From positions 1 through 64,000 of the forward strand of contig CAZBLY010000001.1 of the NCBI GenBank assembly GCA_964493265.1: a stretch of DNA of 64,000 nt. The letters run 5' to 3'. How positions within the stretch are numbered: position 1 is the stretch's first letter; each line of letters begins with the position of its first letter. This document shows, in pieces, positions 8,903 through 16,685 of this stretch. The notes under the pieces are model-generated. The model saw nothing but the letters and a program-made list of their open reading frames with translations. It had not been told where the DNA came from and did not search any database. A program made the position numbers and the translations under genes. Origin of the DNA: DAOWHW01 sp964493265. GTDB lineage: Archaea > Nanobdellota > Nanobdellia > Pacearchaeales > UBA284.

Positions 8903-9886
8903 ATGAAACCGATTTCAAAAGCCAGTTTTATTAAGGGAAATTTAGAAACAAGAATAGTAAAAGGTGGTGCTAAAGATTTTTGTGCTATTCTTTTTGGTGG
9001 TTCCATGGAAACCCTTTTTATTGATGATGATGAAATGCAAAACACAATTAAAAAAACTTGTTTTGATCAGAAATATAACTATGTTATTGATTTAGAAGAA
9101 GTTAACCACATAAGTTCAAGAGGGATTAGTCAACTAATTTGTTTAACAAATAATGTAAAAAAATGGTTCTTAATATCCCCCTTCCAAAAAAATATTCAAT
9201 CTCTTAAATCCTTAGAATACATAGATGCTTTTGATCTTCAAAAAAATTCTTATAATACTTTAGATGATTTATCAAAAAAGAAGATTCCTAAAGAATTAAT
9301 TAAGATTTTAACCGAAGAAAAAAAACATTTGAAAGAAATTACAAGACAATATAAAAGATATTTAGAAATAAAGACTGATGAACATTATTATATTAAAATT
9401 ATACGGGATTACAAGGATAAAAACAGAATTACAGCTGTCAAAGAAATTGAATCACTAAGAGCTAATCTTAAGAATACTGGGATGATAAATTATTATGCTG
9501 AACCAATGTATTCAGCAGCTACTTATACTGTTTTAAATACTGGTTTGAAAGCAATAAAAAATAAAACAAACAGAGAAAGAATAGAATTACTTGCAAAAGA
9601 AATAACAAACAATAGTTTTGAACATGGTTATAAAAAACAAGATGGAGGGGTAATGATTGCTTCTTATGAAAATAATGGGAGAAAAGTCATTTTCACTTTT
9701 GCTGATTTTGGAGTTGGCGGAGAAATAAAAGAAGAAAATGAAGGAAGAGGAATCAAAATTCTAAGAGGATTTTTTGATTCTGTTAAGTTCAGAGAATCTC
9801 CAAAAGCGATGAAAAATAATTATAAAGAATTGGGATACAAGACTTTAGGAGATGGAACACAAATCGAGCTTATTAAATACAGATAA
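8903..9886 (+). CDS. STAS domain fused to a GHKL (HATPase_c, RsbW-like) ATPase domain
   Basis: The 327-residue protein has an N-terminal STAS-like domain (about residues 15-110; YVIDLEEVNHISSRGISQL matches the DLxxVxxIDSSG region with Ser71/Ser72 near the usual phosphosite). A helical linker follows (130-195), then a GHKL ATPase domain (about 205-327). The ATPase domain has the N-box EITNNSFEHG (233-242), G1 DFGVGG (268-273), G2 GRG (281-283) and GDGTQ (316-320). In bacteria these two domains are usually separate partners (anti-sigma antagonist and anti-sigma kinase); here they are on one chain. Archaea lack sigma factors, so the target must differ. It runs convergent with the rhomboid gene. 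Confidence 0.78.
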   Translation: MKPISKASFIKGNLETRIVKGGAKDFCAILFGGSMETLFIDDDEMQNTIKKTCFDQKYNYVIDLEEVNHISSRGISQLICLTNNVKKWFLISPFQKNIQSLKSLEYIDAFDLQKNSYNTLDDLSKKKIPKELIKILTEEKKHLKEITRQYKRYLEIKTDEHYYIKIIRDYKDKNRITAVKEIESLRANLKNTGMINYYAEPMYSAATYTVLNTGLKAIKNKTNRERIELLAKEITNNSFEHGYKKQDGGVMIASYENNGRKVIFTFADFGVGGEIKEENEGRGIKILRGFFDSVKFRESPKAMKNNYKELGYKTLGDGTQIELIKYR

Positions 9887-9892
9887 TTATAA

Positions 9893-10666
9893 CTATCTTC
9901 TAAATCTAAAATACTTATCTAATTTCGCGACTTTTTTTCTATAATGCACTCTTAAATAAAAACCATAAATTAAACCAACAATCAAGCCACCAAGATGAGC
10001 TGCATTTCCAACAGGTAGATGAATTGCTATAGTTGCAAACCACATTAATCCAAACATTAAAATAATACCAAACCAAAGAGGCATAGGAATTGGAATAAAC
10101 ATAAGATAAACAGGAACTTTAGGAGTAAGTATAGCAAGAAGTCCGCCAAGTCCAAAAATAGCTCCGCTCGCACCTACGGCAAAACTTTCTGGAGTTATAC
10201 CTATGCCAGGAATTAAATTAAAAGGTTGAATAGCAAAAAGCGCAAAAAATAGAGAAGCAATAATTCCAGAAACAAAATAAAATATAATAAATTTCTTTTT
10301 ACCTATTAATCTTTCAAGAAAAGATCCTAAAAAAAATAAAGAAAGCATATTAACAAAAAGGTGCATTATTCCACCATGCATAAACATACTTGTTATGATT
10401 GTCCATAAATAATTTCCTTGTAAAATTGAAGCTGGCTGAAGTGCTATATATTTACATAAACCCACACATTCTGTTTGATTTTCAAAAAAACCAAAGATCA
10501 TTAAAAAAAAGAAAATAAGAACATTAAGAATAATTAAGATAAGTGTAGCACTAATTACATTATTTGGCCTTCTTTTAGGTTCAGGTTTTTGTTTGATTTT
10601 ATAAACGCTATAAGAATAATAATCTTTGTCTTTTTTTGTTTTTGATGATTTTCTTTTTCTTATCAT
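9893..10666 (-). CDS. Rhomboid-family intramembrane serine protease
   Basis: The 257-residue protein has a basic cytoplasmic N-terminus and about six transmembrane helices. The catalytic Ser sits in GASGAIFG (Ser167) and the catalytic His in AAHLGG (His224). The loop-1 HGGIMHLFVNM region is typical of the family. It cleaves transmembrane segments within the membrane. Its start codon lies 2 bases after the inferred TFE-alpha stop (TAA at 10669-10671), so the two genes are likely one transcript. Confidence 0.93.
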   Translation of the reverse strand: MIRKRKSSKTKKDKDYYSYSVYKIKQKPEPKRRPNNVISATLILIILNVLIFFFLMIFGFFENQTECVGLCKYIALQPASILQGNYLWTIITSMFMHGGIMHLFVNMLSLFFLGSFLERLIGKKKFIIFYFVSGIIASLFFALFAIQPFNLIPGIGITPESFAVGASGAIFGLGGLLAILTPKVPVYLMFIPIPMPLWFGIILMFGLMWFATIAIHLPVGNAAHLGGLIVGLIYGFYLRVHYRKKVAKLDKYFRFRR

Positions 10667-10668
10667 CT

Positions 10669-11668
10669 TTATCTTTTCTTCTTTTTTCTTTTCTTTTTCT
10701 TTTTTATTTTCTTCTTTTTTAATTTAAATTTAAAATGAAATTTTTTCTTCTTTTTTAATTTCTTAACTTGTTTTTTCTTATATTTTTTTTTCTTAGGTTT
10801 GTGCTGTTTGTTTTTTTTCTTTTTACTTTTTTTCTTTTTACTTTTTTTCTTGACTTTTTTCTTTGGTCCTTTCTTGGTCTTTTNNNNNNNNNNNNNNNNN
10901 NNNNNNNNNNNNNNNNNNNNNNNNNNNNNNNNNNNNNNNNNNNNNNNNNNNNNNNNNNNNNNNNNNNNNNNNNNNNNNNNNNNTACCTTTCTTTTTCTTC
11001 TTGGTCTTTTTACCTTTCTTTTTCTTCTTGGTCTTTTTACCTTTCTTTTTCTTCTTGGTCTTTTTCTTGTATTTCTTTGGTTTTTTCTTCTTTTTCTTAA
11101 TTTTCAGTTTTGGTTTTGGCGTTATTCTTTCAAGTTCTTCTTTTATTACTCTCAATTCTCTCTTAGTTTTTTCTATTCTTATAGTCATTTCCCTAATTTT
11201 CTTTTCTTTTGAAATAGGCTCAAGAAGTTTGCCACATTCTGGGCATAAAAAACCATAATGCATAGCTGTCTCTTCAGTCATTTCAATATTATCAGCAGCA
11301 CACAAATAGAAATTCTTTAATCTTCTAGTTTTTAATAAGGCATACATTGTTCGTATTTCTTTGATTTTAAATTTAGCAAGAACATTTAAAGCCTTAACAT
11401 TATCAAGTGTCCAAAAATAAGTATACCAACCTTTCTTTTTGTCTTTTTTTCTTATTGAGTTTAATATGTTGAAATTAGAAATCTTATAAATTATATTTCT
11501 AGTTTGATTTATTGTAATTCCTAATTTGCTTGCAATTTTAAATTCATTAATATTTTTCTTTTGAAATAAAATATCCAATATGGCTTCAGAATTTCGACCA
11601 GCTATTAATCTAATAAGTTCTTTAAGTAAATTATAAAGTTTTTTATCTTTTATTTTTACTTGAACCAT
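10669..11668 (-). CDS. tfe: Transcription initiation factor TFE-alpha with Lys-rich repeat tail, interrupted by assembly gap
   Basis: The N-terminal about 90 residues form the TFE winged helix; a zinc-ribbon-like segment (about 118-155) follows, then a basic tail. Only three of the four usual ribbon cysteines are present: Cys123, Cys142 and Cys145, with Asp126 where the second is expected. The tail enters a 9-residue tandem repeat (GKKTKKKKK) that runs into 100 Ns. Left of the gap, one frame continues as Lys-rich coding sequence (KTKKGPKKKVKKKSKKKK and onward) to TAA at 10669-10671. That frame joins the upstream one only if the true gap length is a multiple of three. I therefore place the end at 10669 rather than at the earlier stop produced by the 100-N placeholder. 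TFE aids promoter opening with TBP and TFB. Confidence 0.75.
10884..10983. other. Assembly gap (100 N placeholder) inside a tandem repeat
   Basis: Exactly 100 N bases interrupt the TFE-alpha tail. Both flanks match the 27-bp repeat unit: the left flank ends with the unit's last 13 bases and the right flank begins a unit. The gap is therefore an unresolved tandem array of unknown copy number. Confidence 0.97.
10984..11064. repeat. 27-bp tandem repeat, three complete copies next to the gap
   Basis: Three head-to-tail identical 27-bp units at 10984-11010, 11011-11037 and 11038-11064 encode GKKTKKKKK on the minus strand within the TFE-alpha tail. The array continues into the N gap. Confidence 0.95.
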
Positions 11669-11807
11669 TGTTATTTTTTCCTCTTTTGTCTTTATATTTC
11701 CTCTACTTTACTATTTAAATAAATTGTGTTTATCTTATTTTATTGTCCTTTTCTAATAATTAACTATGTGCCGCAATCTTTAAATAATTAGAAAAGTTTT
11801 TTGTATC

Positions 11808-12368
11808 ATGTCTGTATTTAGAAAAAAGAAAAAAAAGGTGAAAGAAAAAAATCTAGAAGATGATGAAGATTTTGAAGATACAGAAGAAGCTCCAGAATTT
11901 TCTTATCCTGAAGTCGAAGAAATGAAAAAAGCAATTAAATCTCTTCCTAAAGAAGAGCTTCCCGATTTGCCAGAATTTCCTGAAATGCAGGGTATTCCTG
12001 AAATGCCTAAAGCAAAACAAAAAAAAGTACAATTAAAAAATAAATTGCCAAGAAAATTAACGCAAGAAATAAGTATGACAAAAATGCCTGTAAAAAGAAT
12101 GGGTAAACCAAAAGCCAAAATAATTAAAAAATCAAAAAAACTAGCAAGACCAAAAACTCTTTTTATTAAAATAAATAAATTTAGAGAAATTCTTGAAAGT
12201 ATTGAACAAATTGAAGAAAGGGTTGGCCAAATTTCTAACGTTATTAAAAAAATAAAAGCGATTCATATTAAAGAAAAAGATGAAATGTATAGATGGGAGC
12301 AAGATATTCAAGATATAAAAGAAAAGCTCTCCACAATAGAAAAAAATTTATCGCAACTTGAAACATAA
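11808..12368 (+). CDS. Hypothetical coiled-coil protein
   Basis: The 186-residue protein has no recognised function. It has a basic start (RKKKKKVKEK), an acidic stretch, a Pro/Glu/Lys-rich middle (PEFPEMQGIPEMPKAKQKK) and a C-terminal heptad-type coiled coil (about 130-185). The end of that coil (IKEKLSTIEKNL) is typical of small DPANN coiled-coil proteins. It is followed 11 bases later by another coiled-coil gene on the same strand; the two may form a heteromeric complex. Confidence 0.7.
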   Translation: MSVFRKKKKKVKEKNLEDDEDFEDTEEAPEFSYPEVEEMKKAIKSLPKEELPDLPEFPEMQGIPEMPKAKQKKVQLKNKLPRKLTQEISMTKMPVKRMGKPKAKIIKKSKKLARPKTLFIKINKFREILESIEQIEERVGQISNVIKKIKAIHIKEKDEMYRWEQDIQDIKEKLSTIEKNLSQLET

Positions 12369-12379
12369 TATAATTTATA

Positions 12380-12745
12380 ATGGCAATCTATGCAAAATTT
12401 GGATCTGAAGAAAAAAATCTAATAAAAAAAACTATTTCTGAAGCCTTAGATTTTACTACAAATTTTAAAAAAACAGGTAAAAAGTTTTCCAAATTGAAAA
12501 GACAAAAGAAAAATTCTATGATTGGTCTAATAACAGCAATAAAAGAAATTAATAATGAAATTGAAAAGATAAAAGAAAGCCTACCACAACCATCAGAATT
12601 TCCAAAAAAACCAGAAAAAGTTAAAAAAATAATTATTAAAAATAAAGCAAAAATAAAAAAATCAGAAAAACCAAAAAAAATAAAATTTAAGTCAGAATAT
12701 GAACTAGAACTTAATCAAATAAGAGAAAAAATAGAAAAATTATAA
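12380..12745 (+). CDS. Hypothetical coiled-coil protein, operon partner of the preceding gene
   Basis: The 121-residue basic protein is not recognised. Residues 15-70 look helical (LIKKTISEALDFTTNF and IKEINNEIEKIKES), followed by a Lys/Pro-rich linker and a short C-terminal coil (YELELNQIREKIEKL). It starts 11 bases after the preceding gene and shares its Lys/Pro linker and C-terminal coil layout. No catalytic motif is visible. Confidence 0.65.
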   Translation: MAIYAKFGSEEKNLIKKTISEALDFTTNFKKTGKKFSKLKRQKKNSMIGLITAIKEINNEIEKIKESLPQPSEFPKKPEKVKKIIIKNKAKIKKSEKPKKIKFKSEYELELNQIREKIEKL

Positions 12746-12750
12746 TTATA

Positions 12751-13251
12751 TTAACGTTTTCCTTCTAAAGCAAGATAAGCTTTTGTTTGCGCTATCATTT
12801 CATCAACTTCTGTAGCAAGTTGATCTTCATAAGCTTCAATTCTGGTTTTGATTATATATTTATCATATAAACCACGAAAAAACTTAGTTATTGGATTTGA
12901 CTCCCATTTATGCTCATAATCTCTTTCTAGAAAACTCTTGAAAATAATTTCCATTTCGCCATGATTTTTTTTAACCTTAATTCCATTCTCAACAACCTCT
13001 ACCTCTTTCATTCTAAAAACATGAACCAATATTTTTACTTGAAATCTAAAATAATCACTTATTTTTCTTAAACAAAGCCAGATAACTTCAAGATCCTTTC
13101 CTTGAACTTTTATTTTTTCACTATATTTTTGTTCAATGACAACATATTGGTATTGAGTGAACCAATCATAAAGAAACTGATAAATGGCTTTAAAATCAAA
13201 AATACCTTCATGAACAACCTTGCCCTCATATACTAAACTTATTTCTGACAT
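12751..13251 (-). CDS. Conserved-looking hypothetical protein (alpha/beta)
   Basis: The 166-residue protein has alternating strands and helices (ISLVYEGKVVHEGIFDFKAI; EMEIIFKSFLERDYEHKWE) and an amphipathic C-terminal helix. It has no signal peptide or catalytic motif that I recognise, and no Cys pairs that would suggest metal binding. It converges with the coiled-coil pair (5 bases apart). Balanced composition and normal length argue that it is a real gene. Function is unknown. Confidence 0.6.
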   Translation of the reverse strand: MSEISLVYEGKVVHEGIFDFKAIYQFLYDWFTQYQYVVIEQKYSEKIKVQGKDLEVIWLCLRKISDYFRFQVKILVHVFRMKEVEVVENGIKVKKNHGEMEIIFKSFLERDYEHKWESNPITKFFRGLYDKYIIKTRIEAYEDQLATEVDEMIAQTKAYLALEGKR

Positions 13252-13323
13252 CTTAGTTTTTTTACTCTTTTTTATTGTTTTGACAAGCCAAAAGGCATTT
13301 AAATATTTTTTTAAATGAAAGTA

Positions 13324-13469
13324 TGCGCCAGGCGGGACTCGAACCCGCGTTGTGACCTTTCTCCATAAATTAGATTTAATTAGGTTATAAAGATTCTCCT
13401 TTAATCAGGGGTATCGGAACCTTGGTTCTGATTTGGGAGGGTCACGTCCTACCACTAGACTACTGGCAC
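13324..13469 (-). tRNA. tRNA-Gly (anticodon probably CCC) with 74-nt intron
   Basis: The acceptor GTGCCAG pairs with CTGGCGC, the D-arm is GTCTAGTGGTAGGAC, and the T-arm is GCGGG TTCGAGT CCCGC. The anticodon stem TGACC/GGTCA is split by an intron. A CTCC/GGAG helix flanked by 3-nt bulges (a bulge-helix-bulge) places the intron at 13359-13432, after position 37. After splicing the loop reads CCTCCCAA, one base longer than usual. The anticodon is CCC if the T is U33; a UCC reading is the alternative, and both decode glycine. The discriminator is A and CCA is not encoded. Confidence 0.85.
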
Positions 13470-13524
13470 TTTATATATTTTAAAGAGTAATAATACTTAT
13501 AAATTTAAACATATTATTTAAAGA

Positions 13525-13743
13525 ATGTCATCAGAACCAGTTAATAATTTTGTAATGGATTATTGTTTTGCAAAAGATAAGAAAGATAAAATTAATGATG
13601 AAAACTTTATTACTTTTGATGTAACAAAAAAAACAATAAAAAATTTACTAGATGAAAATAGTGATGAACGAGTATTAGAATGTAATTGTAATGCGACTAT
13701 CAAATTTCCAGAGAGTTGCAGATTTAAAATATTTTCTTTTTAA
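13525..13743 (+). CDS. Hypothetical Cys-containing protein, reading frame continues past an in-frame TAA
   Basis: This is a 72-residue frame starting MSSEPVNNFV. After the TAA at 13741-13743 the same frame stays open for 38 more codons to TAG at 13858-13860. That extension contains a CKCKIWG motif and a helix (KELKYLRKIL). It would complement the CNC...C cluster before the stop. Taken together, a 110-residue zinc-type protein appears to be interrupted once. The cause may be a sequencing error (the stop sits in T/A runs), a young pseudogene or readthrough. Function is unknown. Confidence 0.5.
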   Translation: MSSEPVNNFVMDYCFAKDKKDKINDENFITFDVTKKTIKNLLDENSDERVLECNCNATIKFPESCRFKIFSF

Positions 13744-13861
13744 AAAAGCAAAGATAATAATGGATTTTGTAAATGCAAGATTTGGGGTGCCAATGAAAAA
13801 GAACTAAAATATCTAAGAAAAATTTTAAACCCAAAAGAAGAATATACTTCTGATGTTTAGA

Positions 13862-14572
13862 TTATTCCTTAGCTATTTTCCAGAACAAATCAAAATATTT
13901 TTTATAGCTTTTGGTTATTTCTTTATTCCTGATTAGAATAGCGAGTGGTTCTTCTTCTGACCAGAGAATTATTGCTGTCTTGTTTCCATAGATATTTATT
14001 GCAGAAGGAACATTATATTCTTTAGGCAGATATTTTATTTTAGCTAGAGGAATTCCTTTAAGTTCATTATCTTTACTAGTTACAATTTTTATCTTGATGT
14101 TCTTTTCTTTTCTCTTTCTATTATAAGACATAAAATAATATTTTAACATTTTATTTGCTATTGGAGAAGCCCCTATAATCAAGATTTCCTTATTTTCTCT
14201 TATTTGGTCTTCAAATACCGTCTTTAGACCATTTTTTCCTTTATAGAAAGTTGTTTCCTCTTTTTCTTTAATTCCCTTATACTTTTTCTGAAGTTTTGGC
14301 ATTATTTCATTTATTGCGTCTTTTTTTTCATTTAGAAGATCTAAAAACCTTGATGGATTAACAGCTTCAAAATATCTCCTATTATTTGTTTTAATATAAC
14401 TAACAACACCTTTTTCTATTAATCTTGAAAGAGCATCATAAACATTTCTTCTATGGATTCCTGTTTTATTTGAGATAGCTCCAGCCAACATAGGACCATG
14501 ATCTAATAAGCTAAGGACTATCTTAGATTCATTTTTTGTCAGACCAAATTTTTCTAATACTGAAATTATCAT
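13862..14572 (-). CDS. TrmB-family transcriptional regulator
   Basis: The 236-residue protein has an N-terminal winged helix (FGLTKNESKIVLSLLDHGPM; recognition-helix region HRRNVYDALSRLIEKG, residues 1-75). A coiled segment follows (about 75-105), then a C-terminal effector-binding domain of the TrmB type (about 108-236; TFYKGKNGLKTVFED). TrmB proteins usually bind sugars and control transport or metabolism. The ligand cannot be inferred here because no sugar operon is adjacent. A dyad at 14611-14632 upstream is a candidate autoregulatory site. Confidence 0.88.
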   Translation of the reverse strand: MIISVLEKFGLTKNESKIVLSLLDHGPMLAGAISNKTGIHRRNVYDALSRLIEKGVVSYIKTNNRRYFEAVNPSRFLDLLNEKKDAINEIMPKLQKKYKGIKEKEETTFYKGKNGLKTVFEDQIRENKEILIIGASPIANKMLKYYFMSYNRKRKEKNIKIKIVTSKDNELKGIPLAKIKYLPKEYNVPSAINIYGNKTAIILWSEEEPLAILIRNKEITKSYKKYFDLFWKIAKE

Positions 14573-14610
14573 AATAAAATTAAGATTCTCTAGTTTTTAT
14601 ATTTTATGAT

Positions 14611-14632
14611 TGTGGTAATAAATGTAACCACA
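14611..14632. promoter_or_regulatory. Inverted repeat TGTGGT-N10-ACCACA, candidate TrmB operator
   Basis: Perfect 6-bp arms (14611-14616 and 14627-14632) lie in the divergent intergenic region. They are 39 bp upstream of the trmB-type start and just upstream of its T/A-rich box on the minus strand. The position fits autoregulation and possibly control of the gene at 14699. Confidence 0.45.
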
Positions 14633-14698
14633 TTAGATTATCTGCTTTCTAAACTATAAGATTCTATAATAAATAATTAAATTTCATAGGAGATTAAA

Positions 14699-15190
14699 AT
14701 GGTGGAAAGAACAGAAATCGAAAAAAATGTTAGAAGACTCATAGCTTTGGATGTATTATACAAGCCCTTTTCTAGCTTAGGAGATAAAGGTAAAAGAAGA
14801 GCAGAAAAGACAGCTAAAGGGATAGTTGAACTAATAAAAGATAAAGATGGGACTGGTGAAAGAATCTTTGCAAAAATTGAGAAAAAAGACATAGAAAAAG
14901 CAAGAACCTTAAGAGAAGGTATAAATATTTTTAATAAAGAATATCCTAACTACGGTAAAATTCTTGAAGGTATGATAGCAAAGAAAAGACTAAAGAAAAA
15001 CAAATATATTGTATATGGTCTTGTAGAAGGTTATAAACTTGGCGAAGAAGATTATGTAAGAGTTATGATGGATTTGGGATTTGACAGAAGAGAAGCTTCT
15101 TCAGTATATCCACACATAATTGCTATATCTGAAAAATTAGGCAAAGCTAGTGAATATGCTAAAAGAGAAATGCTTATTCCAAAAAAGTAA
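14699..15190 (+). CDS. Hypothetical helical protein
   Basis: The 163-residue charged, soluble protein is not recognised. It is mostly helical, with a two-part layout (residues 1-80 and 90-163) ending in a helix-turn segment (YVRVMMDLGFDRREASSVYP). A Shine-Dalgarno AGGAG lies 7 bases before the ATG. It is divergent from the TrmB-type regulator and shares its upstream region with the candidate operator, so it may be the regulator's target. Confidence 0.6.
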   Translation: MVERTEIEKNVRRLIALDVLYKPFSSLGDKGKRRAEKTAKGIVELIKDKDGTGERIFAKIEKKDIEKARTLREGINIFNKEYPNYGKILEGMIAKKRLKKNKYIVYGLVEGYKLGEEDYVRVMMDLGFDRREASSVYPHIIAISEKLGKASEYAKREMLIPKK

Positions 15191-15237
15191 ATTTTTTATA
15201 ACAGAACTTTTTTAAGCATCTCTCTCTTTTTATTTTT

Positions 15238-16671
15238 ATGGCAAACAAAAACAAGAATAAATTTTACATCACAACAGCAATAGATTATGTAAATGCTAGA
15301 CCACATATTGGCCACGCATTTGAGAAAGTTCTAGCTGATGTTATAGCAAGATGGAACAAAGTTTTAGGAAAAAAAGTTTTCTTTCTTACTGGAACAGATG
15401 AGAATGCTCAGAAGAATGCTCAAGCTGCAAAAAAAGCAGGAATTCCAACACAGGAATTTGTCAATAAAAATTCACAGTTTTTTATTGAATTATACAAAAA
15501 ATTGAATATAAGTAATAATAATTTTATTAGAACAACAGAAGCAAGACATGTCAAAACAGCTCAAGAAATTTTCAAAAAGGTTTATGATAAAGGTGATATT
15601 TATAAGGGAATTTATGAAGGGCTTTATTGTTATGGTTGTGAAGCATATAAGACTGAAAGAGAACTAGTTAATGGAAAATGTCCACAACATCCAAATCGTG
15701 ATGTAGTATTATTAAAAGAAGAAGCTTATTTTTTTAAGTTGAGCAAATATAAAGAACAGCTTCTAAAATTTATTCCTGATTATATAATTCCAGAATCAAG
15801 AAGAAATGAGATTATCAGCAGATTAAAGTCAGAAGAGCTGAAAGATTTGTGTGTTTCTAGAACAAATTTAGATTGGGGAATTAATTCTCCAATTGATCCA
15901 AAATTTAAGATTTATGTTTGGTTTGATGCCCTAATAAATTATATATCTGGAGCTAATGGAAATTGGCCAGCCGATTTACATGTTATTGGTAAGGATATTA
16001 ATTGGTTTCATTCAGTAATATGGCCGGCAATATTACTTTCAGCAGGCTATGAACTTCCAAAAAAATTATTAGTTCACAGTTTCTTAAATCTCAAAGGAAC
16101 AAAAATAAGTAAGAGTCTTGGAAATATTATAGATCCTTTAGAATTGCTTAAAAATTATTCTGTTGATTCTTTAAGATATTCCTTATTAAAATGTAATGTC
16201 TTTGAAGATTCTGATTATAGTGAAGATATTTTAATTAAAAGAAACAATAATGAATTAGCAGATAAATTAGGAAATCTTATCAGCAGAGTAACTACGCTGG
16301 TAGAAAAATATAGTATAGAGAAAACAGACAATCAACTGCTTAAAAAATTAAAAATAAAAGAAATTAAAGAAAAATTTGAGAATTATGAAATTGATAAAGC
16401 CTTGTTTTTAATTTTTGAATTTATTGATAAATGTAATGAATATGTCCAGAAAAATAAAGTTTGGGAAACTCAAGACAAGAAAATTTTGTATGAACTTGTT
16501 GATAGCATAAAAGCCCTTTCCGTTTTATTATGGCCATTTATTCCTGAAACTAGCGAGAAGATAGCAAAAATTCTTGGTTTTGAAATCAAATCTTTAGAGC
16601 AAATTGATGCGCCAATAAAAGTACAAAAGATTAAAAAATCATCCATTCTGTTTAAAAAAATTAAACCATAG
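15238..16671 (+). CDS. metG: Methionyl-tRNA synthetase, catalytic subunit (no C-terminal tRNA-binding domain)
   Basis: The 477-residue class I synthetase has a HIGH motif in ARPHIGHAF (about residue 20), a zinc-knuckle insert (YCYGCEAYK then KCPQH) and the signature KISKS in place of KMSKS. An anticodon-binding helical domain fills the last about 130 residues. It charges initiator and elongator tRNA-Met. The EMAP-like domain that ends longer MetRS proteins is absent and is encoded by the next gene, 14 bases downstream. Confidence 0.96.
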   Translation: MANKNKNKFYITTAIDYVNARPHIGHAFEKVLADVIARWNKVLGKKVFFLTGTDENAQKNAQAAKKAGIPTQEFVNKNSQFFIELYKKLNISNNNFIRTTEARHVKTAQEIFKKVYDKGDIYKGIYEGLYCYGCEAYKTERELVNGKCPQHPNRDVVLLKEEAYFFKLSKYKEQLLKFIPDYIIPESRRNEIISRLKSEELKDLCVSRTNLDWGINSPIDPKFKIYVWFDALINYISGANGNWPADLHVIGKDINWFHSVIWPAILLSAGYELPKKLLVHSFLNLKGTKISKSLGNIIDPLELLKNYSVDSLRYSLLKCNVFEDSDYSEDILIKRNNNELADKLGNLISRVTTLVEKYSIEKTDNQLLKKLKIKEIKEKFENYEIDKALFLIFEFIDKCNEYVQKNKVWETQDKKILYELVDSIKALSVLLWPFIPETSEKIAKILGFEIKSLEQIDAPIKVQKIKKSSILFKKIKP

Positions 16672-16685
16672 GGAGGAAATAAAAT

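Noticed and set aside
8903..9886. STAS-HATPase protein as a canonical anti-sigma factor kinase
   Set aside because: The domains match, but archaea have no sigma factors, so I name only the domains and not the bacterial function.
10838..10883. TFE-alpha C-terminus ending at 10838 (KDQERTKEKSQEKK)
   Set aside because: That frame depends on the arbitrary 100-N gap; another frame continues the Lys-rich pattern to a stop 2 bases before the rhomboid start.
10984..11064. Possible CRISPR or minisatellite array at the 27-bp repeats
   Set aside because: Units are contiguous without spacers and in frame with TFE-alpha, so this is a coding tandem repeat, not CRISPR.
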